Source of the DNA: a virus
IMG/VR virus record: IMGVR_UViG_3300033981_001962
Span: 1-64,000 of that record
Length of the DNA stretch: 64,000 nt
Reading direction: 5' to 3' (one strand)
Below, piece by piece: positions 51,273 to 59,844 of the stretch. The position numbers and the translations under genes were made by a program. Each line of letters opens with the position of its first letter. The stretch's first letter is position 1. The notes below the pieces were generated by a model. That model worked only from the letters and a program-made list of their open reading frames with translations, made no database searches and was not told where the DNA came from.

Positions 51273-51935
51273 TTACCATGCTTTGCAAGACCAATATCGT
51301 GCTTTCCATTTGGGACCAGGATTATCACAATTGTGTCTTGCTCTAAAGTTCTTTCGGCGTCCCGGAATGTTCTTTTTGATTTTCATATTAGGATCACCAA
51401 AATTTACTTTTACAACGTTACCTTTATCATTTTTAACATAGACACTAGATTTTTTAGGACCATTTGGTGTTCTAAAAGGTTTATTGAGAGTAACTTTACG
51501 ACCCTGATATTCTTCTGCTTTACCTACATATACTAAAGTTTTACCGTCTTTAGTATAATTACTTCTCATATCATAATAAAAAATTTCACCAGTTCTTGGA
51601 TCTTTATATTTATAAGATGCTAAACAATCTAGTGCGTATTCTTCTGTTTCTTCGTCACACTCCATGTAATCATCGTCATTTGGAATTACAAGATTATCCA
51701 TTGTAAGTTCTTCTTCGTATCCAACGCAAGAATCACAATAACCCATACCAAAATAATAATTCAATATATCAAAGGTTTGTTGAAATATTCCTCCTTTGCT
51801 TTTTTTTGTTTGTCCCAAGCAAATAGCAACTCTTTGTTTGGAGTCAGGATATTCCTTTTTCATTGTTTCGTTGCCCATGCAGCGAGCAACAAACTTATTA
51901 TTGTCCTCGTTTTCTTTTCTTGATGGTATTGGCAT
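51273..51935 (-). CDS. Two-domain conserved phage protein
   Basis: 220 aa. The N-terminus PIPSRKENEDNNKFVARCMG followed by KKEYPDSKQRVAICLGQ is a block often attached to phage head or portal-associated proteins. The C-terminal block (VYVKNDKGNVVKVNFGDPN, then KNFRARHNCDNPGPKWKARY) is another mobile phage domain. Between them a CDSC pair and an acidic stretch suggest a metal site. Probably virion-associated. Confidence 0.6.
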   Translation of the reverse strand: MPIPSRKENEDNNKFVARCMGNETMKKEYPDSKQRVAICLGQTKKSKGGIFQQTFDILNYYFGMGYCDSCVGYEEELTMDNLVIPNDDDYMECDEETEEYALDCLASYKYKDPRTGEIFYYDMRSNYTKDGKTLVYVGKAEEYQGRKVTLNKPFRTPNGPKKSSVYVKNDKGNVVKVNFGDPNMKIKKNIPGRRKNFRARHNCDNPGPKWKARYWSCKAW

Positions 51936-51940
51936 TATAA

Positions 51941-53014
51941 TTATCCGTATAAATGATTATAGAGAATATTTGCGGTATTTGACCAAGTTAAATTTTTGGC
52001 CGTTTCTAACCCTACAGGATTAGTATTTACACTGTTCTTATACACATATCTCATATGTTCTACCATTTGTTCGATCTCATTGAAAGATAAATCGGCCCAA
52101 TTACCAAAACCATCAAAAAATAAATTATCTTTTGCGGGTACTAATCGGTCTATATCGATAAGATATGAATTATTAGTATTAGCATATTCTGTATGTGCAG
52201 AATAGTTGGTTAAAATTATTGGCTTATTCATAGCCATCATTTCTACCGCTTCATTATTCCATCCTTCTGCCCTTGCTGGAAAAATTCCACAATCGGACAT
52301 TGATATAATATTGGCCACATCCTTATGTGTTGGTAATCTTGGTAGTATTTTTATTTTATTGCCAAGTTTAGAATTTTGATATAATTTTACCCATTTTAAA
52401 TTATCTTCTGGACTTAAAAATGGATTATATGATAGCATCCATAATTCCACATTATCTTTTTCTTCAAATGCCAAATTAAATGCTTCTAATAAAACATCAT
52501 GACCTTTTCTTAATTCCCATTTGCCCATATTTAGAAATATATATTTGTCTGAGGATTCTTTTGGTCGTTCATGAGCAACAGAAGTATTAAATATTTCTTG
52601 ATCCGCCGCTAGTGGAGATACGCATATTTTTGTTGTAATATTATTATTCAATAAAATCTGTTTGGCCCAGTTAGACGCAACAAATATTATATCAGTATTA
52701 TTTATCATACTAATTTCTATTGGTTTTAATTTATCAACTTCAAAAAAAGTTAATGCCGCATACTTACCATTACCTATTCTTGTTGCTAAATCATATTGGT
52801 GCCATATTTTTAAAAATGTAGTTTGATTATCATAGATTAATTGTTTCTGTATATCTTCTACTATATTTTGTTTATCTGTTTCAAAATCTATAGAAGGATT
52901 TCCTATAGGAAATAAACAAATCTCAAGTTTATCTCTTAATTGTTTATATATATTATATGATGTTATGCCATAGCCTGTTGATCCAATTGGACACATTAGA
53001 TTTAATTTATTCAT
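51941..53014 (-). CDS. GT4-family glycosyltransferase
   Basis: 357 aa. N-terminal domain starts LNLMCPIGSTGYGITSYNIY; the donor domain has YIFLNMGKWELRKGHDVLLEAF near 170 and FPARAEGWNNEAVEMMAMN near 250 as the E-x7-E motif. It probably adds sugars to the same glycan as the other enzymes in 51941-58241. Its ATG abuts the GMP reductase stop with a one-base overlap. Confidence 0.85.
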   Translation of the reverse strand: MNKLNLMCPIGSTGYGITSYNIYKQLRDKLEICLFPIGNPSIDFETDKQNIVEDIQKQLIYDNQTTFLKIWHQYDLATRIGNGKYAALTFFEVDKLKPIEISMINNTDIIFVASNWAKQILLNNNITTKICVSPLAADQEIFNTSVAHERPKESSDKYIFLNMGKWELRKGHDVLLEAFNLAFEEKDNVELWMLSYNPFLSPEDNLKWVKLYQNSKLGNKIKILPRLPTHKDVANIISMSDCGIFPARAEGWNNEAVEMMAMNKPIILTNYSAHTEYANTNNSYLIDIDRLVPAKDNLFFDGFGNWADLSFNEIEQMVEHMRYVYKNSVNTNPVGLETAKNLTWSNTANILYNHLYG

Positions 53015-54135
53015 TATTCGTAGATCCTATTATGGGTATTGTTTACTTGTATAAATGTTGTTTTTTTGCCAAAATCTTTAATTTTGTCTGCGCCGATATA
53101 TGTACAGGCACTTCTAAGACCACCATAGATATCGTATAGTATTTCTTGTGCTGGTCCTTTATATGGAACAGTAACGCATTTGCCTTCTGCTGTTCGATAA
53201 TTAGCTACTCCATTATGATGTTTATCCATAGCGTTTTTACTACTCATGCCATAATATTTTAAAGATATTTTTTTGTTAGGAGTAGAATATCCTGGATTTA
53301 GTGTTTGCCAAAATCCCTGAGCAGAGGATCCTGCCTCAATATAATACTCATACTCCCATTCTCCTTCGCACTCATCACTTCCTGCAAACATACTACCCAA
53401 CATTACAAAATCACTATTGCCACCAAAAGCCTTACAAATATCTCCAACTACTTTGCAGCCTCCATCAGAACAAATATGTCCACCAAGACCATGAGCAGCG
53501 TCCGCACACTCCATAACAGCACTCAGTTGTGGGTATCCTACACCAGTTTTTAAACGCGTGGTACAAACACTACCTGACCCTATACCAACCTTGACTATAT
53601 CAACTTTGCCATGAAGTATAAGTTCTTCAACCATTTCTGGAGTAACAACATTTCCGGCCATGATAATAACTTCCGGAAAAGATTTGCGTAGATGTGCTGC
53701 TGTTTTAACAAATTGTTCTGTGTACCCATTAGCAACATCAAGACAAATATTAGGCATTAATATATTATGAGTTTTTAACCGATTGAATACTTCTAATATT
53801 TTTTCGTTATCTTTTAATGATGTTCCTGTAGAATAAAAAACATAGTCTCTAAGATCTGAGTATTGTATATAAAAGTCAACTAAAGATTCAACAGAGTAAT
53901 GCTTGTGTAGGCATACTATGCTCTTGTGTTTGCTAACAGTTTTTGCCATTTCAAAAGTACCAACAGTATCCATATTAGCGACCATAATAGGTGTGCAACT
54001 TAACTGTCTTGGCGAATGAATAAAATGAAAATCCCTAACTAAAGAAACTTGTTTTCTGCTTGTCAGAAAAGATCTTTTCGGTCTAATCAAAACATCATCA
54101 AAATCTAGTTTAGTTTCATTAATTATTTTTTGCAT
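53014..54135 (-). CDS. guaC: GMP reductase (IMPDH/GMPR family)
   Basis: 373 aa. LDFDDVLIRPKRS at the N-terminus, CLDVANGYTEQF, and GIGSGSVCTTRLKTGVGYPQ near residue 185 with the catalytic cysteine; MECADAAHGLGGHICSDGGC near 210 is specific to GMP reductases. It would turn GMP into IMP with NADPH, shifting purines from G to A, which may suit an AT-rich genome. Split inteins are known in metagenomic phage IMPDH relatives; this gene is whole. It overlaps the upstream gene by 17 bases. Confidence 0.85.
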   Translation of the reverse strand: MQKIINETKLDFDDVLIRPKRSFLTSRKQVSLVRDFHFIHSPRQLSCTPIMVANMDTVGTFEMAKTVSKHKSIVCLHKHYSVESLVDFYIQYSDLRDYVFYSTGTSLKDNEKILEVFNRLKTHNILMPNICLDVANGYTEQFVKTAAHLRKSFPEVIIMAGNVVTPEMVEELILHGKVDIVKVGIGSGSVCTTRLKTGVGYPQLSAVMECADAAHGLGGHICSDGGCKVVGDICKAFGGNSDFVMLGSMFAGSDECEGEWEYEYYIEAGSSAQGFWQTLNPGYSTPNKKISLKYYGMSSKNAMDKHHNGVANYRTAEGKCVTVPYKGPAQEILYDIYGGLRSACTYIGADKIKDFGKKTTFIQVNNTHNRIYE

Positions 54136-54664
54136 TGAAAAAGTACCATCTTTTATGAGTGTCTATATTTTCTGAAGTATGTATATGTTCTAAATAAGAT
54201 TTGATTTCATCCCAATTAGAAAAAATCATTTGATGAGGTATTGTACCAAACAGCCAATCGGGCGTTTTGTTTTTACCTTGTACCATATGAACTATTATAG
54301 GTTTTTTTTGACGATTGGCCCAAAAAATTTCTTCATATGTGCCGCATGGATGGATATCTAAATCTAGATTAACTACTAGAAAATCACTAATATCAACTAA
54401 TCGTAAATCTACGGCACGAATAGTTTTCATCATTGCTGTTAATTCATCATATCTGCTCATTTGTTTGAGTTTAGTTTTGATTTGATGAGTATCGTGATCT
54501 TCTAATCCGATATCTGTTGGCTTGCTTATTGGATTAAATACAATTATTCCTAGGCTTGACAGAAACGGAGTTATACTATCTCGCCAGCCAACACCACGAT
54601 CTGCAACACGATCCATAGCACCAGCCAAATATACTCTTTGATTATTAAGTCTGTTATTCATCAA
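54119..54664 (-). CDS. Nucleoside 2-deoxyribosyltransferase-like protein
   Basis: 181 aa. VYLAGAMDRV at the N-terminus, RAVDLRLVDISDFLVVNLD, and HPCGTYEEIFWAN near residue 105 with the conserved glutamate. The family cleaves or swaps deoxyribose-base bonds; phage members may salvage bases or hydrolyse modified nucleotides. It overlaps GMP reductase by 17 bases and the methyltransferase by four, linking it to nucleotide metabolism. Confidence 0.75.
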   Translation of the reverse strand: MMNNRLNNQRVYLAGAMDRVADRGVGWRDSITPFLSSLGIIVFNPISKPTDIGLEDHDTHQIKTKLKQMSRYDELTAMMKTIRAVDLRLVDISDFLVVNLDLDIHPCGTYEEIFWANRQKKPIIVHMVQGKNKTPDWLFGTIPHQMIFSNWDEIKSYLEHIHTSENIDTHKRWYFFNAKNN

Positions 54665-55371
54665 ATATCAAATTCTTTTTTAACAACACAACCGATACCC
54701 AAAAAACTACCATTCACACTATTATATTGATCAGTGAATTCATAAAAATTATGCGTATCAACTAATTCAGTCTTTAATTCTTTCCAATATCTTACTACTC
54801 CTGGACAATGATCATTAACAATATCATGAAATACTTGTATATTAGCTGAATTTCGAGTATTTTCGCTATCTTGTTTTACTCCATCATAATTATGATCCCC
54901 GTCAATTAAAATCAAATCATATTTATTAGTTTGCATAAATTCTATAAAAGATTTATTGTGGGAATCTGTTCTGACATAATTAACAAATTTGTGTTTAGAT
55001 AAATAGTCTAAAATAAGCTGATTTGGTTCTAAAAGATCACAGGCCGTAGAAAAAAAAGACTCGCCTGTGTTGAATTTCCTGATTAATTCTGTTGTTAATA
55101 TAAACGTTCCACCAGATCGACATCCTATTTCGTAGTAACTGTTGATTTTAGTAGCATACGATGTAAGCCATTTTAGGTATTTGCTAAATTGATTAGGGTA
55201 TTGCCAAATTCTAAAGCCAAAACCTTTACCATAAAAATCATTATATTCTGGTGGTTGTTCGTGCAGAATTTCATTATTAAGACCAAGATCTAAAATGATT
55301 TTTTCTATAGATGCTAAAGACCCAAAAGATTCTTTGGTCAAATTGTCTAGATATTCTTGATAATTGTTCAT
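54661..55371 (-). CDS. Class I SAM methyltransferase
   Basis: 236 aa. YEIGCRSGGTFILTTELI (motif I) near residue 80, LILIDGDHNYDGVKQD near 150, and NIQVFHDIVND near 175 match the Methyltransf_24 group of sugar- or antibiotic-type O-methyltransferases. The acceptor is unknown, probably a sugar given neighbours Glf and DUF3431. It overlaps both adjacent genes by four bases. Confidence 0.75.
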   Translation of the reverse strand: MNNYQEYLDNLTKESFGSLASIEKIILDLGLNNEILHEQPPEYNDFYGKGFGFRIWQYPNQFSKYLKWLTSYATKINSYYEIGCRSGGTFILTTELIRKFNTGESFFSTACDLLEPNQLILDYLSKHKFVNYVRTDSHNKSFIEFMQTNKYDLILIDGDHNYDGVKQDSENTRNSANIQVFHDIVNDHCPGVVRYWKELKTELVDTHNFYEFTDQYNSVNGSFLGIGCVVKKEFDI

Positions 55372-55976
55372 AAAAATTGTAAATATTTGTTTGATAATTT
55401 ATAGTTCGTATTCAGTATATAAGGCCACAGTCTTTCTATAATATAGCCCTCTATCGGATCTTGTTCAAAAGATAAAAATTTTATCAAAAACATATAAAAC
55501 TCGATAGGTCTATTTAGTATAATTTCTTTTCTAGCCGCGAATTGAGCCCCATAATAAACATCTAGTTGTGTGTCAATTGACAGTTTTATGCCAAATAATA
55601 GATCAAAAAAATAATATATTGGCAAGCCCAAAGGATGAGTGGAATGAATATTACCATACGGTCCTTCTTTCGCTTTATTACACAACGGTAAAAAATTCAT
55701 ATCTTGTAAATAAAACTCTATGTTATTGCACCATTGTATGAAATCGTTTTTGTGTACAAAAGGATTTGCTTGACAAAATACAGTTATGTCTGCAAGATTG
55801 TTGTAATTATTAATGATATGATTAAGATATGTATGACCTTCTCTACCAACATTTTCTAATTTATTAGATGAGTTATCAAATTTATCATAGACAACAATAT
55901 TAAAAATTTTTTTTATATTATTGATCCAACTGATATCCTCTTTATATTTTGCTATAATCATATCCATAAAAATCAT
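55368..55976 (-). CDS. DUF3431-like putative glycosyltransferase
   Basis: 202 aa. The N-terminus IIAKYKEDISWINN, then NVGREGHTYLNHII and VFCQANPFVHKNDF, and YYGAQFAARKEIIL near residue 140 match the plus-strand protein at 240-791. Two paralogues more than 54 kb apart suggest gene duplication or separate capture. It overlaps Glf as ATGA. Possibly finishes a glycan chain; not proven. Confidence 0.6.
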   Translation of the reverse strand: MIFMDMIIAKYKEDISWINNIKKIFNIVVYDKFDNSSNKLENVGREGHTYLNHIINNYNNLADITVFCQANPFVHKNDFIQWCNNIEFYLQDMNFLPLCNKAKEGPYGNIHSTHPLGLPIYYFFDLLFGIKLSIDTQLDVYYGAQFAARKEIILNRPIEFYMFLIKFLSFEQDPIEGYIIERLWPYILNTNYKLSNKYLQFL

Positions 55977-57061
55977 ATTTCTGTTGATAGTGCTGACCCG
56001 ATAACTTGATGCATATCGTAATATTTGTATTCTGCTAATCTACCACCAAATATAAATTTACTTTTTATGTTTTGCGTCATTTTTTTATAGGAGTTACAGA
56101 TCAAGGTATTTTTTTCATCGTTTACTGGATAATAAGGCTCATTATCTATATTTAGATTTTGCGGATATTCTTTAGTAATAACAGTTTTTATATTATCATT
56201 TATCATATCAAAATGTTTATGTTCTAAAATTCTTGTATATGGTATATTAGCATTGGTATAATTAACAACAGCATTGCCTTGAAAGTTATTTTTTTCTACT
56301 ACTTCCATGTCAAAAGACAGACTTCTGTATTCTAAATGTCCGTGCTCATAATCGAAAAACCGGTCAATAGGCCCAGTATAAACAACCGTCTTTGCTAGGT
56401 TATCGTAATAATCTCTATTATTAATATAATCTACAGAAAGCTCAATAGAGCATCCATCTATCATATTACTGATTAATGATGTATATCCATCAATAGGAAT
56501 CCCTTGATATGTATCATCAAAATAATCATCATTAAATGAGAATCTTAATGGTATTCTTTTAATAATGGAAGCAGGCAGATCTTTAGCTTTTTTATTCCAT
56601 TGTTTTTCTGTATATCCTTTTATTAGTAGATCATATATGTCTTTACCAACCATACTAATAGCCTGTTCTTCTAAATTTCGAGGGGTGCCAGAAAAACGCT
56701 GACTATTCAATTTTCTTAACACTTCTTCAGGATCGGTAATGCCCCAAACCTGATTAAATGTCCACATATTAAATGGTAAAGAATATAGTTTATTATTATA
56801 GTTTGCTATAACTTTATGTCTATATTTATTAAATTTACCAAAACGATTTACATAATTCCATATTTTATCATTTGATGTATGGAATATGTGTGCTCCATAT
56901 TTATGAACATTGATATTATGAATTTTTTCTGTATACGCATTACCGCCTATATGGTTTCTCTTATCTAAAATAAGAACAGATTTTCCCAGTTCTTGTGCTC
57001 TTTGTGCTATAGTGGCTCCATAAAATCCACAACCAACAATCAAATAGTCAAATTTATTCAT
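55973..57061 (-). CDS. glf: UDP-galactopyranose mutase
   Basis: 362 aa flavoprotein. YLIVGCGFYGATIAQRA (FAD-binding GxGxxG) starts the chain; LDKRNHIGGNAYTEK, KYGAHIFHTSND and LPFNMWTFNQVWG follow, as in bacterial Glf. It ring-contracts UDP-galactopyranose into UDP-galactofuranose, a sugar absent from the normal host nucleotide pool in many bacteria. It suggests that phage glycans contain galactofuranose. Full length; overlaps its upstream gene by four bases. Confidence 0.92.
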   Translation of the reverse strand: MNKFDYLIVGCGFYGATIAQRAQELGKSVLILDKRNHIGGNAYTEKIHNINVHKYGAHIFHTSNDKIWNYVNRFGKFNKYRHKVIANYNNKLYSLPFNMWTFNQVWGITDPEEVLRKLNSQRFSGTPRNLEEQAISMVGKDIYDLLIKGYTEKQWNKKAKDLPASIIKRIPLRFSFNDDYFDDTYQGIPIDGYTSLISNMIDGCSIELSVDYINNRDYYDNLAKTVVYTGPIDRFFDYEHGHLEYRSLSFDMEVVEKNNFQGNAVVNYTNANIPYTRILEHKHFDMINDNIKTVITKEYPQNLNIDNEPYYPVNDEKNTLICNSYKKMTQNIKSKFIFGGRLAEYKYYDMHQVIGSALSTEI

Positions 57062-57708
57062 AGTCCTATTTGATTAGCGACGTGTTTCATAATAGCTAAT
57101 CTGTCTTGAAACATTGTTGCATGAAAAAATTTAGTTTCTTTAGGTATACCGCGATGATCATGGACATGAGGATTCCATAGATAATCCAACTTTGTCCATG
57201 GAATATCAAAAGTGTCTGGCATTTTGATATCATTAGATCCGCTATCTATTCCTAGTAAATGCAACATAGCATCCTGTTCCCACCAACCGTCACTTCTTGG
57301 TAAATTATTTAATGGCCATAATTTATGAAACCATGATAAGCATTTTTTGTCTAATAACCATATTCCACAGTTAGGTACTAGACCAATAGGAACTTCATGT
57401 ACCACCATGCCAACATGACTATCAATTGAAAAATCATCAAAAATATCTTGATTATATTTGCAAATCACAACATCAGCATCAATCCATAGTATCCGATCAT
57501 AAGTTTGAAAAAGTTTTTCAATTAATTCTATTTTCCACCATGAACACGGCCGTTGCTTAGTCTCATCAGAAAAAAAATTCTCATTAGGTAAAAAAACATC
57601 ATAATTATGTAATTGTGCGTATTTGTAAAATCCAGCAACAGAAACCTCTAAGAATTTTTGGTGTTCACTAAAACCAAATGAACATAAAACTTTTTTCATA
57701 TAATTCAT
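57058..57708 (-). CDS. GT34-like or galactosyltransferase-like GT-A enzyme
   Basis: 216 aa. VLCSFGFSEHQKFLEVSV, RPCSWWKIELIEKLFQTY and RILWIDADVVICKYN near residue 70 with the DxD site, then LVPNCGIWLLDKK and WWEQDAMLHLLG. This order fits GMA12/MNN10-like or similar nucleotide-sugar transferases. The adjacent Glf makes galactofuranose a possible donor sugar. It overlaps Glf and the macro-domain gene by four bases each. Confidence 0.75.
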   Translation of the reverse strand: MNYMKKVLCSFGFSEHQKFLEVSVAGFYKYAQLHNYDVFLPNENFFSDETKQRPCSWWKIELIEKLFQTYDRILWIDADVVICKYNQDIFDDFSIDSHVGMVVHEVPIGLVPNCGIWLLDKKCLSWFHKLWPLNNLPRSDGWWEQDAMLHLLGIDSGSNDIKMPDTFDIPWTKLDYLWNPHVHDHRGIPKETKFFHATMFQDRLAIMKHVANQIGL

Positions 57709-58241
57709 TTATTATGATAGATAAAGACTGAATAATTATTCCAAATATCTTTGATCAGTTCTTGTATAAAAGCCCAATTACCACCAGCCAAACCGCTGCC
57801 AAATTTTGGTGCATGAATTTGAACTTTATTCACGGCATCAAAATTATTTTCTATAAAGTTATTGACTCCTTGCATTGATTTACACAGAGCATAGTAATTT
57901 AGTGGTCTACGATTATTTGAACCAATAGTTCCATTTTGGGAAATCATATTTGCAAATATCAACTTATGATTATATTTATCATTATGTTTAACAGTAACAA
58001 ACTGGGTATAACCTAGATTACTCTTAAGGAATTTAGATCCCAAGAGATGGTAATTCTCTTTGACTATTGGATAGAGTTTAGCAACTGCCCCAGCAAAACC
58101 AGCACCAAATGCGTTAACATTATTGCATACATGAGGAATGATAACTGTGCATCCGTTATTTCCTAATGAAACCAAAGACTCAGAAACATCAAAGATATTA
58201 TCTGATTTTAAATTAACTATGCTTTGATTTATTGTTTTCAT
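57705..58241 (-). CDS. Macro-domain protein (ADP-ribose binding)
   Basis: About 178 aa from ATG 58241, with GGGGA upstream at proper spacing. IIPHVCNNVNAFGAGFAGAVAKLYP near residue 40 is the substrate-binding signature of the Poa1p/TARG1-like macro group, and HAPKFGSGLAGGNWAFI near 145 the second loop. Possible jobs are cleaving ADP-ribose 1''-phosphate after tRNA repair or reversing ADP-ribosylation used in host defence. Which one cannot be read from the sequence. Confidence 0.85.
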   Translation of the reverse strand: MKTINQSIVNLKSDNIFDVSESLVSLGNNGCTVIIPHVCNNVNAFGAGFAGAVAKLYPIVKENYHLLGSKFLKSNLGYTQFVTVKHNDKYNHKLIFANMISQNGTIGSNNRRPLNYYALCKSMQGVNNFIENNFDAVNKVQIHAPKFGSGLAGGNWAFIQELIKDIWNNYSVFIYHNK

Positions 58242-58491
58242 TTTCAGATCCCCATTTTCCAATAGGACACTCCTGATCGCTCCATGCTAACTTATTCAAG
58301 AATATTTTTTTAGTACTTAGATTGCAACCACAAATTAAACACTGACTATTTTTTGCATCAAAATTTTCACATTGAGTACAAATATTGAATCTGCTATCAA
58401 TAGTTTGCTGACTGCTTTTTGGCAAACCTCGACTAACGTGCCAAAATAAGGAATAAAAAAAGTTTTTGAGTTTATAAAAGATTCGCATCAT
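58213..58491 (-). CDS. Small zinc-binding protein
   Basis: About 92 aa from ATG 58491 (58488 also possible). RFNICTQCENFDAKNSQCLICGCNL gives a four- to five-cysteine zinc site when read as CTQC and CLICGC, and a conserved DQECPIGKWG follows. This block is common in phages, function unknown. The start overlaps the upstream gene by 20 bases and the end overlaps the macro gene by 29. Confidence 0.6.
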   Translation of the reverse strand: MMRIFYKLKNFFYSLFWHVSRGLPKSSQQTIDSRFNICTQCENFDAKNSQCLICGCNLSTKKIFLNKLAWSDQECPIGKWGSENENNKSKHS

Positions 58492-58711
58492 TTTTGGTTG
58501 TTTCCTTAATTGGTATAATATTATTTTGTTTATCCATTCTATAAATCTGTATATCTTCAACTATAACAGTATTATTGAACCATTGAGGAAAGCCATTATC
58601 TAATCTATATGATAATTTAGATCCGTCTTTTTTAAAGTCGCTAGTTAAAAGATAGACAAAATTATCATGTATGAAACAATCTCCGTTCTTAATTTCTTCT
58701 AAATATTTCAT
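58472..58711 (-). CDS. Small hypothetical beta protein
   Basis: 79 aa. KYLEEIKNGDCFIHDNFVYLLT resembles the small barrel type of the 20147-20320 protein, followed by VEDIQIYRMDKQNNIIPI. No cysteine cluster. It overlaps the previous stop by one base. Function unknown. Confidence 0.55.
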   Translation of the reverse strand: MKYLEEIKNGDCFIHDNFVYLLTSDFKKDGSKLSYRLDNGFPQWFNNTVIVEDIQIYRMDKQNNIIPIKETTKNDANLL

Positions 58712-58896
58712 TAATAATTATCTTTCCAATCATCCCACGGTTCTTCATCTTTCATATGTTGCCTTTTTTGTTTAAAAGCCTTCTTGGACTTTGACAAAAA
58801 ACGCTGTTCTTCAGAAAGATCGAACGGTCGTTTCTTCTTGTTTAAGAACTTTTGTTTTCTATTTTCTTTTCTGTCTTTGTTATCAAAATCGGACAT
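58711..58896 (-). CDS. Small basic phage protein
   Basis: About 61 aa from ATG 58896; a TTG two codons before is less likely. Very basic middle (KDRKENRKQKFLNKKKRPFD) and an acidic, aromatic end (DEEPWDDWKDNY). Small phage proteins with a RPFD..EEQ.F block and such an end recur in cyanophage-like genomes. Promoter elements at 58923-58950 lie just upstream. Confidence 0.65.
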   Translation of the reverse strand: MSDFDNKDRKENRKQKFLNKKKRPFDLSEEQRFLSKSKKAFKQKRQHMKDEEPWDDWKDNY

Positions 58897-58922
58897 TATC
58901 AATTCTCTGAGTTTCTAAACAT

Positions 58923-58950
58923 ATAGTATTCGCTGTTTGTGACCTGTCAA
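58923..58950 (-). promoter_or_regulatory. Candidate sigma70-type promoter for the 58896 gene and onward
   Basis: Perfect TTGACA at 58950-58945, a 16-base spacer, and TACTAT at 58928-58923. It lies in the 123-base gap between the secreted protease gene and the small basic gene and would drive the 51941-58896 cluster. Confidence 0.6.
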
Positions 58951-59019
58951 GTTTAAAAATTCTGGTTTGACAAAGGATTAGTTTATGGATATGTATTATG
59001 CAGTGCGGGTGGTAATATA

Positions 59020-59763
59020 CTATCTTATAATATCCTTAATCCATCCTATGAACTTAGATACTCTTGTATGTCCTGACTCATCACCATATGTAGAATCTGG
59101 CTTCCTATCTGCTGCTAAAACACAAGAATTTATTCCTGCTAATTTGCCATCAATATATAATCCGCCGCCACTGTCACCACTACCTATCAAAAATTCTAGT
59201 TGAGTTCTATCTTTATCTGTTGATCTAGATGGTGAACACAACAATAAATTATTCATAACTGAGTCTATTTTATTTGATCCCGCTCTTTTTTTGGAGTCGC
59301 TAACTTTTATCCCAGTATTAAAAGTTCCTGTTAAACCATATCCAGCAATTGAACACACTTTACCAACCTCATCATCGGATTCGTATAATTCTGGATAAAA
59401 ATCCAAACCTAAATCTTCTTCAACGTAACATAACGCTATATCTGCTTCACCAAATTTTTCTTCTGTAAAATCATTGTGAATAATTATTTTTTTAACTTCG
59501 TATGCTTTATCATCAGTATGTATTAGACAAGTTCTTGCGTCTTTAACAATATGGGCGGCTGTTAAAAACCAGTGACTATTAATAGCAGTAGCAGATGCAC
59601 AGAACAATGATTTATCTTTGTAGGATCCGCATATTTTATATGTGTGTATAAATTTTTCTCCATACTCTATATACTTTGAGTCTTGGTTACTGGGGTCTAT
59701 TGTACCAGCAGGGGAATGGACTAGAAATATAAGCATCATAATAAATATTAATGCTTTTACCAT
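59020..59763 (-). CDS. Secreted trypsin-like serine protease
   Basis: 247 aa. Signal peptide VKALIFIMMLIFLVHSPAG at the N-terminus; catalytic His in HWFLTAAHIVKD near residue 69, Asp in GEADIALCYV near 109, Ser in IGSGDSGGGLYIDG near 195. The triad order is chymotrypsin-like (family S1). Several cysteines could pair outside the cytoplasm. S1 proteases are rare in phages; this one should act in the host periplasm or outside. AAAGGGG lies before ATG 59763. Confidence 0.85.
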   Translation of the reverse strand: MVKALIFIMMLIFLVHSPAGTIDPSNQDSKYIEYGEKFIHTYKICGSYKDKSLFCASATAINSHWFLTAAHIVKDARTCLIHTDDKAYEVKKIIIHNDFTEEKFGEADIALCYVEEDLGLDFYPELYESDDEVGKVCSIAGYGLTGTFNTGIKVSDSKKRAGSNKIDSVMNNLLLCSPSRSTDKDRTQLEFLIGSGDSGGGLYIDGKLAGINSCVLAADRKPDSTYGDESGHTRVSKFIGWIKDIIR

Positions 59764-59844
59764 AACTATCCCCTTTATAGAAAAGACTATTTTAGCATAT
59801 TATATTACACACTTATTTAATTTGTATATATTTTTATTTTTTGA

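Noticed and set aside
58966-58995. Plus-strand promoter with TTGACA at 58967
   Set aside because: The -10 at 17-base spacing matches only three positions, and it would read antisense into the protease gene with no plus-strand gene to serve.
59799-59804. TATAAT box upstream of the secreted protease
   Set aside because: No acceptable -35 at 15-19 bases and the region is almost pure A/T, so chance is likely.
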